A DNA stretch of 64,000 nucleotides. Origin: an uncultured Collinsella sp. (lineage in GTDB: Bacteria > Actinomycetota > Coriobacteriia > Coriobacteriales > Coriobacteriaceae). The stretch lies in the NCBI GenBank assembly GCA_900768265.1, contig CAAGCF010000004.1:1-64000 (forward strand), written 5' to 3'. The notes below the pieces were generated by a model. It ran no database searches, was not told the origin of the DNA, and saw only the letters and a program-made list of their open reading frames with translations. Within the stretch, counting starts at the first letter, position 1, and every line of letters starts with the position of its first letter. Below are positions 50,566 to 57,390 of the stretch, in pieces. Position numbers and translations under genes: made by a program.

Positions 50566-50994
50566 GTGCACGAATTGGGAATCGTTTATCACATCATTCG
50601 CGATGTTGAGAACGTGGCGCGCGCCAATGGCGTGCGCCACGTTTCGAGCGTTACGCTGCTGCTGGGTGAGGTCTCGGGCGTCGTTCCCGACTTGCTGCTC
50701 GACGCTTGGCGCTGGGCGGCAGATAAAAAGTCCATCACCGAGGGTGCGGAGCTTATTGTGGAGCCTGTCGAGGCCGTGACGCATTGCGAGGCGTGCGGCT
50801 GCGACTACGTGACGGTCGAGCACGGCAAGACCTGCCCCCATTGCGGCAGCGGCGAGACATACCTGCTGCAGGGCCAGGAGGTCATGATCAAGCAGATCGA
50901 GACCCCCGACGAGGACCCGGCAGACGCTGCTCCCGACGGTCCTTCCGACGCTCCCGACGCCGTCGACGCCGCCAACCCCCTCCACATCGCCTAA
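50566..50994 (+). CDS. hypA: Hydrogenase/urease nickel-insertion protein HypA
   Basis: 142 residues. Starts MHELGIVYHIIRDVE, where the Met and His2 bind nickel, and has the zinc site CEACGC...CPHCGSGE (two CxxC pairs). HypA works with the GTPase HypB to place nickel in the hydrogenase large subunit. After ~115 residues of family sequence there is an acidic Pro/Asp/Ala-rich tail (EDPADAAPDGPSDAPDAVDA), unusual for the family. GTG start at 50566 after GGAAGAG. Lies ~33 kb from the hypFCDE run; no hypB in the window. Confidence 0.93.
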   Translation: MHELGIVYHIIRDVENVARANGVRHVSSVTLLLGEVSGVVPDLLLDAWRWAADKKSITEGAELIVEPVEAVTHCEACGCDYVTVEHGKTCPHCGSGETYLLQGQEVMIKQIETPDEDPADAAPDGPSDAPDAVDAANPLHIA

Positions 50995-50998
50995 CTTG

Positions 50999-51078
50999 GT
51001 CGTTGGGGACGTTCTTAAACGACTAGTCAATCAAGAACGTCCCCAACGACTAGTCGTTTAAGAACGTCTCCAATGACT
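50999..51078. repeat. Cluster of three GGGGAC-core hairpin elements
   Basis: 50999-51023 reads GTCGTT, GGGGACGTTCTTA, AACGAC. It is followed by two units on the other strand (to 51050 and to 51078) sharing GGGGACGTTCTT and GGAGACGTTCTT cores, with arms built from TAGTCGTT or GTCATT. The whole forms a larger symmetric structure right after hypA. Confidence 0.65.
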
Positions 51079-51397
51079 ACTTGCGCTAGAGCATAAGTCA
51101 CGCTAATAGTCAAGTTATGTCTGTTTACACAACATAGCGGCAGTACAAGCGCATTCACGCTTGCCTAAAATCGATATTAATGAACAGCCTGCTTGTATCT
51201 GTAAAATGCGCGGCTTGATGAGCGGCGCCTTGGCGGGTAATGAGTGAAAAACCAGCAACGTAATCAACTTGTAACAAACCTAGACGTTTAAACAAATAAT
51301 GCAACCTTTTGCAAATTTAGCGATAATTCCACAAACTAAACAGGTATACTTCCTTAATGTCGTGTAGGGAATACGTAGACAAAAAGGAGGTTATGTG
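51079..51397. other. AT-rich control region upstream of the mannose-type PTS operon
   Basis: No gene. It holds a short inverted repeat CAAGCG-CATTCA-CGCTTG near 51148-51165 and a TATACT at 51345-51350 that could be a -10 element, without a convincing -35. AAAAGGAGG at 51382-51390 is the ribosome-binding site of the first PTS gene. The composition is clearly more AT-rich than its surroundings. Confidence 0.5.
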
Positions 51398-52387
51398 ATG
51401 GTAAGTATTGTTCTTGCTAGCCACGGGGACTTGGCTGCTGGAATCAAGCAGACGGGCTCGATGGTCTTTGGCGATCAGCCGTCTGTAGCCGTGGTCTCGC
51501 TCGAGCCGAGCATGGGCCCCGACGACTTCCGTGCCAAGGTCGAGGAAGCAGTCGCTTCCTTCGAGGACCAGGAGCAGGTGCTCTTCCTCGTTGATCTGTG
51601 GGGCGGCACGCCGTTCAACCAGATCAGCGGGCTCATCGAGGGCCACGATTCCTGGGCTATCGTCACCGGTGTCAACCTGCCTATGCTCATCGAGGCATAT
51701 TCGCAGCGCTTTGACGCAAAGAACACTGCACATGCGATCGCAAAACATCTCGTGACTGAGGCTAAGGCTGGCGTGCGCGTCAAGCCCGAGTCTCTGGAGC
51801 CCGAGGAGAAGAAGCCGGCTGCGGCCGCCGCTGCTCCTGCAGGCGCCATCCCTCCGGGAACGGTCATCGGCGACGGGCACATCAAGATTGCCCACGTCCG
51901 TATCGACACCCGTCTGCTTCATGGTCAGGTGGCCACCACGTGGACCAAGCAGATCAACCCCAACCGCATCATCGTGGTTTCCGACGGCGTTGCTCACGAC
52001 GAGCTCCGCAAGACCATGATCGAGCAGGCTGCCCCTCCGGGAGTCCATGCCAACGTCGTGCCCATCAAGAAGATGGCCGAGGTCGTCAAGGACACGCGCT
52101 TTGGTGACACCAAGGCCATGCTGCTCTTCGAGAACCCGCAGGATCTGCTCAAGGCCATCGAGGCCGGCGTCGACATCAAGGAAGTCAACATCGGTTCCAT
52201 GGCTCACTCCAAGGGCAAGGTCGTCGTCACCAACGCCGTCGCTATGGGCGATGACGACGTCAAGACTCTCGAGGCCCTCAAGGCCAAGGGCGTCAAGTTC
52301 GAGGTCCGCAAGGTTCCTTCGGATTCCTCCGAGGATCTCGACGCCATGTTGAAGAAAGCTAAGGCCGAACTGGCCGCTCAAGCATAG
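51398..52387 (+). CDS. PTS mannose-family IIAB component
   Basis: 329 residues. IIA domain ~1-125 with the phosphorylated His in LASHGDLAAG, and VDLWGGTPFNQ; an Ala/Pro linker (~135-155); IIB domain ~160-325 with the phosphorylated His in RIDTRLLHGQV. It passes phosphate from HPr via IIA-His to IIB-His and then to the sugar carried by IIC/IID; cytoplasmic. Start: ATG at 51398 with GGAGG upstream; a GTG three bases earlier is closer than usual. First of four genes, with 18-bp spacing to IIC. Substrate range (mannose, glucose, glucosamine or other) is not decided by sequence. Confidence 0.96.
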   Translation: MVSIVLASHGDLAAGIKQTGSMVFGDQPSVAVVSLEPSMGPDDFRAKVEEAVASFEDQEQVLFLVDLWGGTPFNQISGLIEGHDSWAIVTGVNLPMLIEAYSQRFDAKNTAHAIAKHLVTEAKAGVRVKPESLEPEEKKPAAAAAAPAGAIPPGTVIGDGHIKIAHVRIDTRLLHGQVATTWTKQINPNRIIVVSDGVAHDELRKTMIEQAAPPGVHANVVPIKKMAEVVKDTRFGDTKAMLLFENPQDLLKAIEAGVDIKEVNIGSMAHSKGKVVVTNAVAMGDDDVKTLEALKAKGVKFEVRKVPSDSSEDLDAMLKKAKAELAAQA

Positions 52388-52405
52388 TAAAGGAGGGTCC
52401 GATAC

Positions 52406-53224
52406 ATGTCTGCAATCACTATTCTGCTTGTTGCGATTGTCGCGTTGCTTGCCGGTATGGAAGGCATTCTGGATGAGTTCCAGTTCCATCAGCCGCTCGT
52501 GGCATGCACGCTTATCGGTCTCGTAACCGGTCACCTTCAGGAGGGCATCCTCCTGGGCGGTTCGCTCCAGATGATGGCCCTTGGCTGGGCCAACGTCGGC
52601 GCCGCCGTCGCGCCTGACGCCGCTCTGGCCTCGGTCGCCTCTTCGATCATCATGGTGCTCGCCCTCAACGGCGGCGCTACCGATCCGTCGAAGGCCGTTA
52701 CCGCCGCTATCGCCGTCGCTGTCCCGCTGTCGGTCGCTGGTCTGTTCCTGACCATGATCTGCCGTACCCTGGCTACCGCTATCGCTCACGCCATGGACGG
52801 TTGCGCCGAGAAGGGCGACTTCGCCGGCATCGAGCGTTGGCAGTACATTGCCATCCTTATGCAGGGCCTTCGTATCGCCATCCCGGCAGTACTTCTGTGC
52901 ATCATCCCGGCCGAGGCTGTTACCAACGCGCTTAACGCTATGCCCGACTGGCTGTCCGGCGGCATGGCTGTCGGCGGCGGCATGGTCGCTTCCGTCGGTT
53001 ACGCCATGGTCATCAACATGATGGCCACCAAGGAGACCTGGCCGTTCTTCATCCTCGGCTTTGTCCTTGCTGCCATCCCTCAGCTCACGCTGATCGCCCT
53101 TGGCCTCATCGGCATCTCCCTTGCTCTCATCTACCTTGGCCTTAAGGATCTGGCCAAGCAGGGTGGCGGCATGGGCGGTGGCTCCGGCGACCCGCTCGGC
53201 GATATTCTGAACGATTACGAGTAG
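52406..53224 (+). CDS. PTS mannose-family IIC component
   Basis: 272 residues, many hydrophobic helices. Family signatures: GILDEFQFHQPLVACTLIGL, GHLQEGILLGGSLQMMALGW and VGAAVAPDAALAS. With IID it forms the membrane channel. ATG at 52406 after GGAGGG. The C-terminus ends in a Gly-rich tail (KQGGGMGGGSGDPLGDIL). Confidence 0.97.
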   Translation: MSAITILLVAIVALLAGMEGILDEFQFHQPLVACTLIGLVTGHLQEGILLGGSLQMMALGWANVGAAVAPDAALASVASSIIMVLALNGGATDPSKAVTAAIAVAVPLSVAGLFLTMICRTLATAIAHAMDGCAEKGDFAGIERWQYIAILMQGLRIAIPAVLLCIIPAEAVTNALNAMPDWLSGGMAVGGGMVASVGYAMVINMMATKETWPFFILGFVLAAIPQLTLIALGLIGISLALIYLGLKDLAKQGGGMGGGSGDPLGDILNDYE

Positions 53225-53240
53225 GAGGGGAGTGATACAT

Positions 53241-54161
53241 ATGGCAGAGAACAAGATTCAGCTCACCAAGGCTGACCGCAAGAAGGTTTGCTTCCGTCAT
53301 CAGTTCCTTCAGGGCTCGTGGAACTACGAGCGTATGCAGAATGGCGGCTGGTGCTTCGCAATGATCCCTGCGATCAAGAAGCTCTACACCAGCAAGGATG
53401 ACCAGATTGCCGCTCTTAAGCGCCACCTGGAGTTCTATAACACCCACCCCTATGTTTCCGCCCCCGTCATTGGCGTTACCCTCGCTCTCGAGGAGGAGCG
53501 CGCCAACGGTGCTCCGATCGACGACGTCGCCATCCAGGGCGTCAAGGTCGGTATGATGGGCCCGCTCGCCGGCGTCGGCGACCCCGCCTTCTGGTTCACC
53601 CTTCGCCCGATCCTGGGCGCTCTGGGCGCTTCCCTGGCCCTGTCCGGTAGCATTGCCGGTCCGCTGCTGTTCTTCTTCGCGTGGAACATCATCCGTTACG
53701 CCTTCCTGTGGTACACGCAGGAGTTTGGCTACAAGGTCGGCTCCTCCATCGCCAAGGACCTCTCTGGCGGTCTGATGGGCAAGGTTACCGAGGGTGCTTC
53801 CATCCTTGGTATGTTCATCATCGGCGCCCTGGTCGAGCGCTGGGTGTCCATCTCCTTCACCCCGGTCGTCTCCAAGGTCACGCAGTCTGCTGGCGCCTTT
53901 ATCGACTGGGCTAACCTGCCCTCCGGTTCCGAGGGTGTCAAGGAAGCACTGACGATGTATAACTCCATCGGCGGTACTGCCCTTGATCAGGTCAAGGTCA
54001 CCACGCTTCAGGCCAACCTCGATCAGCTCATCCCCGGCCTTGCCGCCGTGTGCCTGACCCTGCTGGTCTGCAAGCTCCTCAAGAAGAAGGTCAGCCCGAT
54101 CGTCATCATCCTGGCTCTCTTCGCCGTCGGCATCATCGGTCGCGTCTGCGGCTTCATGTAA
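53241..54161 (+). CDS. PTS mannose-family IID component
   Basis: 306 residues. Starts with the usual cytoplasmic segment (CFRHQFLQGSWNYERMQNGG), followed by PAIKKLY, the conserved VGMMGPLAGVGDPAFWFTLR, and C-terminal membrane helices. Partners IIC in the sugar channel. ATG at 53241, about 10 bases from GGAGGGG; a GTG at 53232 is too close to that site. Terminator downstream. Confidence 0.97.
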   Translation: MAENKIQLTKADRKKVCFRHQFLQGSWNYERMQNGGWCFAMIPAIKKLYTSKDDQIAALKRHLEFYNTHPYVSAPVIGVTLALEEERANGAPIDDVAIQGVKVGMMGPLAGVGDPAFWFTLRPILGALGASLALSGSIAGPLLFFFAWNIIRYAFLWYTQEFGYKVGSSIAKDLSGGLMGKVTEGASILGMFIIGALVERWVSISFTPVVSKVTQSAGAFIDWANLPSGSEGVKEALTMYNSIGGTALDQVKVTTLQANLDQLIPGLAAVCLTLLVCKLLKKKVSPIVIILALFAVGIIGRVCGFM

Positions 54162-54217
54162 GCGCGCTTCGGCTTAAGACCGAGAGTTGCTAGGCAAGGG
54201 CTTTTGAGCCATTGAAA

Positions 54218-54260
54218 CGGACCGCACCCGGTGGGTACACTGGATGCGGTCCGATTGTTT
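54218..54260 (+). terminator. Terminator after PTS IID
   Basis: CGGACCGCACCCGG and TGGATGCGGTCCG pair around GTGGGTACAC and are followed by ATTGTTTTATTT. It lies just before manO, which may therefore be partly separated from the upstream genes. Confidence 0.75.
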
Positions 54261-54281
54261 TATTTGGAGGGCGAGGCGCGC

Positions 54282-54680
54282 ATGGCGCAATCTCAGAACA
54301 GCACGGTCGATCTTGCAACGCCGGCAACCTGCCTGATGGGGCTTACCAGCCACGGCAACGTCATGGTGGGCAATAAGGCGTTTGAGTACTATAACGAGCG
54401 CAATCCCGAGGATTATATTCAAATCCCGTGGGACGAGGTCGACTATATTGCCGCCGAGGTTTTGCGTGGCACCAAGAAGATTACGCGTTTTGCGATCTTC
54501 ACCAAGGACAACGGTCACTTTACGTTTTCGACGCGCGACGACAAAGAGACGCTTCGTGCGGTCCGCAAGTACGTTGACGAGGACAAGCTCGTGCGCTCGC
54601 CCGACTTCATCGATGTGACCGCCAAGGGCGCCAAGAGCATTCCCTCCGTTATCAAAAACCTCTTCCACAAAGGTAACTAG
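54282..54680 (+). CDS. manO: DUF956 family protein (ManO), mannose-PTS associated
   Basis: 132 residues. DUF956/ManO proteins are commonly encoded next to mannose-family PTS genes and affect their expression; the mechanism is not settled. Core seen here: CLMGLTSHGNVMVGNKAFEY, IPWDEVDYIAAEVL, RFAIFTKDNGHFTFSTRD. Start: ATG at 54282 after GGAGGG. It follows a terminator, so it may have a lower, read-through expression. Confidence 0.85.
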   Translation: MAQSQNSTVDLATPATCLMGLTSHGNVMVGNKAFEYYNERNPEDYIQIPWDEVDYIAAEVLRGTKKITRFAIFTKDNGHFTFSTRDDKETLRAVRKYVDEDKLVRSPDFIDVTAKGAKSIPSVIKNLFHKGN

Positions 54681-54706
54681 TCGCCTGCGGCGTTCTTAAA
54701 CGACTA

Positions 54707-54732
54707 GTCATTAAAGAACGCCCGCCAATGAC
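54707..54732. repeat. GGGGAC-like hairpin element after manO
   Basis: On the minus strand GTCATT, GGCGGGCGTTCTTT, AATGAC. The core is altered but keeps GTTCTT; the arms pair perfectly. A partial second unit (GCGGCGTTCTTAAACGACTAG) precedes it. Confidence 0.55.
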
Positions 54733-54797
54733 TATCACTTCGAAGAGTGGCCACACGCTGCATCACAACGTGTAAATCTGTTACACTAGTACAACAT

Positions 54798-54873
54798 GCC
54801 TCCGTAGCTCAGGGGATAGAGCACCGCTCTCCTAAAGCGGGTGTCGACGGTTCGAATCCGCCCGGGGGCACCA
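54798..54873 (+). tRNA. tRNA-Arg (anticodon CCU)
   Basis: Acceptor GCCTCCG pairs with CGGGGGC (one T-G); D arm GCTCAGGGGATAGAGC; anticodon stem CCGCT/AGCGG with loop CTCCTAA, anticodon CCT reading AGG; T arm with loop TTCGAAT; discriminator A and encoded CCA. A hairpin with T-run follows. Two further copies of the T arm and acceptor 3' strand lie downstream. Confidence 0.95.
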
Positions 54874-54882
54874 GGGAATATG

Positions 54883-54910
54883 ACGGCGTCGCTAGAGCGG
54901 CGCCGTTTCT
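54883..54910 (+). terminator. Terminator of the tRNA-Arg gene
   Basis: ACGGCGTCGCT-AGA-GCGGCGCCGT followed by TTTCTGGTTT. The TTCTGGT tail recurs after both downstream tRNA 3' copies. Confidence 0.7.
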
Positions 54911-54979
54911 GGTTTGTGGGGCCGTCGGCGGTTTCGGACCGTCGACACCCGCGTCACCAATTTCCCCGCGGGGGGAGTT

Positions 54980-55175
54980 TTCGAATCCGCCCGGGGGCAC
55001 CAGAGATTTGTCGAGCCCGGTACCACCACGGTGCCGGGCTCTTCTGGTCTAAGGGCCGGATTCGGGCCGTCGACGCCCGCGTCACCAGTTTCCCCTCGGG
55101 GGGGGGGGGAGTTTTCGAATCCGCCCGGGGGCACCAGAGATTGATCGAGCCCGGTACCTTTATGGTGCCGGGCTC
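54980..55175 (+). repeat. Two tandem copies of the tRNA-Arg 3' end, each with a terminator hairpin
   Basis: The 24-base TTCGAATCCGCCCGGG plus GGCACCAG of the tRNA (54851-54874) recurs at 54980-55003 and 55114-55137, spacing 129 and 134 bp. Each copy is followed by a hairpin GAGCCCGGTACC/GGTGCCGGGCTC (55013-55041) or its variant (55147-55175) with TTCTGGT. Before each copy lies an inverted fragment of the anticodon arm (GTCGACRCCCGCGTCACCA) and a G-run. Pattern expected from repeated integration and excision at a tRNA attB site, or from local duplication; neither copy is a full tRNA. Confidence 0.75.
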
Positions 55176-55219
55176 TTCTGGTTTAAAGTCACGTTCTTCC
55201 ATGGGCGGCAATCCCGCGT

Positions 55220-55262
55220 CAAAAGAAAAGCGCCCGCTTGCCGGGGGAGCAAGCGGGCGCTT
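55220..55262 (-). terminator. Rho-independent terminator after pknB (minus strand)
   Basis: Stem AAGCGCCCGCTTGC/GCAAGCGGGCGCTT, 7-nt loop, then TTTCTTTT on the minus strand. Confidence 0.88.
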
Positions 55263-55314
55263 CTGAGCGAATGCGTTTGCGGTCTAAACCGCTCGGAGCA
55301 ACAAGCGATCGACG

Positions 55315-57258
55315 TTAGTTGCTAGACTCGGAGTCGTCGCCGGAGCCGGAACCGGAGACGGAAACCGTCAGCGTGATCGTGGTGTCGGTGGACTGCTTAC
55401 CGGTGGGAGAGACGCCCGTAACGGTGGCATTCTCGTTGCCGCTCACAGGGTTGCCGTTCTGGTCACAGAAGCCGATGTTGTAGAAACCGGCGTTGTTGAG
55501 CGCGGTGACGGCGGCGGAGATGCTCTTGCCGTACAGGTTGCCCGGGACGCTGGCCTTGCCGGACTTCTTGGCGATGACGACGGTGATCGTGGCGCCGGGC
55601 TTCTGCTTGCCGCTGGGGTTCCAGCTAATTACGGTGCCCTCGGTAACCGAGTCGTTTTCCTGGTAGCTCACATCGACGCCAAAGCCAGCCATGTCGAGAG
55701 CGTTGCGCGCCTGGGCCTCGGTCATGTCGGTCAGATCGGGCACCGAGGTGGTGTCCGGGCCGCTGGAGACTTTGTACGAGATGGTCGTGCCCTTCTCGAC
55801 CTCCTTGCCGGCAGCAGTGCCCTGTTCAAAGACCTGGCCCTCTTCGGCCTCATTGGCTTCCTCCGAAGCGCTGCCCTTCAGGCCCACGCTTGCCAGTGCG
55901 GCCTCGGCCTGGTCCTTGGTCAGGCCGAGGAGCTGCGGAACCTCAACCTTTTCGGAGGGCTTAGGGCCCTTGGAGATTACCAGGTTCACCCTCGTGCCCT
56001 TGGCCTTCTTGGTGTTGCCGTTGGGGGTCTGTTCGGCGACCTTTCCCTCGTCGACATCGTCGTTGTAGCTCTGGTCGACGGTGCCAACCTCAAGGCCGGC
56101 TTCCTTGATCAGCTCAATAGCGGTTTCCTGGTCCTTGCCCAGCACGTCGGGCACCGTGACCTGTTCGCCACTGAACATGCCCGTGGCAAAGGCCACTACA
56201 ACGCCAATCACGGCGACGGCGGCAATCACGGCGGCAATAATCTTGTTCTTGTTGGACTTGGGCTTCTCGACCTCGTAGGAGCCCGTGGAGCCCGAGACAG
56301 CGCTGCGGGCGGTGTTCTGACCGCTCACGCCCGAGACGGGACGAACCATAGCGCGCGTTGAGTCGGAAAGCTCGCGTGTCTTGGTGGCACCCAGGTCGCC
56401 GGCGGCACCGATGATGCGCGTGGGCTCCGACACGTTGACGGCACGGCCGGACAGGTAGCTGTTGAGCACCTGGCGCAGCTCGTCGGCCGTCTGGAAGCGG
56501 TTTGCCGGGTCCTTCTCCATGCACTTGAGGATGATGCGCTCCAGGTCGGCATCGACGCCGGAGTTGATCTGGCTCGGCGGGATGGGGAGCTCGTTGACCT
56601 GCTTGAGCGCGACCGAGATGGCGTCGTCGCCGTCAAAGGGCACGCGGCCGGTGGCGCACTCGTACATGACGACACCCAGCGAGTAGATATCCGAGGTGGG
56701 GCCGAGGTCCTGGCCGCGGGTCTGCTCGGGGCTTACATAGTGGGCGGTGCCCAGAACGTTGTTATCCTGCGTGAGGTGGCTGTTCTTGGCGCGTGCGATG
56801 CCAAAATCCATGACCTTGATGTTGCCGTCGGGCAGCACCATGATGTTTTGCGGCTTGATGTCGCGGTGGATGATCTCGTGCTTGTGTGCGACCGAAAGCG
56901 CGGAGCTGATCTGCGAGCCGATCTGCGCGACCTTCTTGGGATCGAGGGCACCGTGGCTCTTGATGCCGCTCTTAAGGTCGGTACCGCGCAGGTACTCCAT
57001 GACGATGTAATAGGTGTCGCCGTCCTTGCCCCAGTCGTAGACGCCCACGATATAGGGGGAGGACAGGCCGGCAGCTGCCTGGGCCTCCTGCTTAAAGCGG
57101 GCGGCGAAGGTGGCGTCGCCGGCATACTGCGGCAGCATGATCTTGACGGCAACCGTGCGGTCGAGGACCTGATCCTGTGCACGGAAGACGGTCGCCATAC
57201 CGCCCGTCCCCACCTTATCCTTGAGGAGGTATCTTCCCCCGAGGACCCTCTGTTCCAT
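55315..57258 (-). CDS. pknB: PASTA-domain serine/threonine protein kinase
   Basis: 647 residues. The cytoplasmic kinase domain (~6-270) has the Gly loop VGTGGMATVFRA, catalytic HRDIKPQN and DFGIARA. A linker and one membrane helix (~340-365, IIAAVIAAVAVIGVVVAF) follow, then four extracellular PASTA repeats (VTVPDVLGKDQETA, VEVPQLLGLTKDQA, TSVPDLTDMTEAQA, ASVPGNLYGKSISA) that in this family sense muropeptides or lipid II, and a Ser/Gly tail. Start: ATG at 57258 after AGGAGCAGGA. Last gene of the minus-strand envelope cluster; the PP2C and FHA proteins upstream are its expected phosphatase and targets. Confidence 0.95.
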   Translation of the reverse strand: MEQRVLGGRYLLKDKVGTGGMATVFRAQDQVLDRTVAVKIMLPQYAGDATFAARFKQEAQAAAGLSSPYIVGVYDWGKDGDTYYIVMEYLRGTDLKSGIKSHGALDPKKVAQIGSQISSALSVAHKHEIIHRDIKPQNIMVLPDGNIKVMDFGIARAKNSHLTQDNNVLGTAHYVSPEQTRGQDLGPTSDIYSLGVVMYECATGRVPFDGDDAISVALKQVNELPIPPSQINSGVDADLERIILKCMEKDPANRFQTADELRQVLNSYLSGRAVNVSEPTRIIGAAGDLGATKTRELSDSTRAMVRPVSGVSGQNTARSAVSGSTGSYEVEKPKSNKNKIIAAVIAAVAVIGVVVAFATGMFSGEQVTVPDVLGKDQETAIELIKEAGLEVGTVDQSYNDDVDEGKVAEQTPNGNTKKAKGTRVNLVISKGPKPSEKVEVPQLLGLTKDQAEAALASVGLKGSASEEANEAEEGQVFEQGTAAGKEVEKGTTISYKVSSGPDTTSVPDLTDMTEAQARNALDMAGFGVDVSYQENDSVTEGTVISWNPSGKQKPGATITVVIAKKSGKASVPGNLYGKSISAAVTALNNAGFYNIGFCDQNGNPVSGNENATVTGVSPTGKQSTDTTITLTVSVSGSGSGDDSESSN

Positions 57259-57390
57259 TCCTGCTCCTAACATAACTATTCGCTCAACGATATGTGTAGT
57301 ACCAAATGTGTGGCCGCTGGGGCCGTGTGGCGCGTTGCCGCTAGCTCATCGGCCGCGGCGCGCCCCAAGTATCCGCTTTGATCACGGGCA

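Noticed and set aside
54980..55137. Second and third tRNA genes
   Set aside because: Only the T arm and acceptor 3' strand are present; no D arm or acceptor 5' strand, and the anticodon-arm fragment is inverted.
54747..55266. Short open frames over the tRNA-Arg region with strings like PPGGFEPSTPALG
   Set aside because: These are translations of tRNA and tRNA-derived repeats, a familiar annotation artefact.
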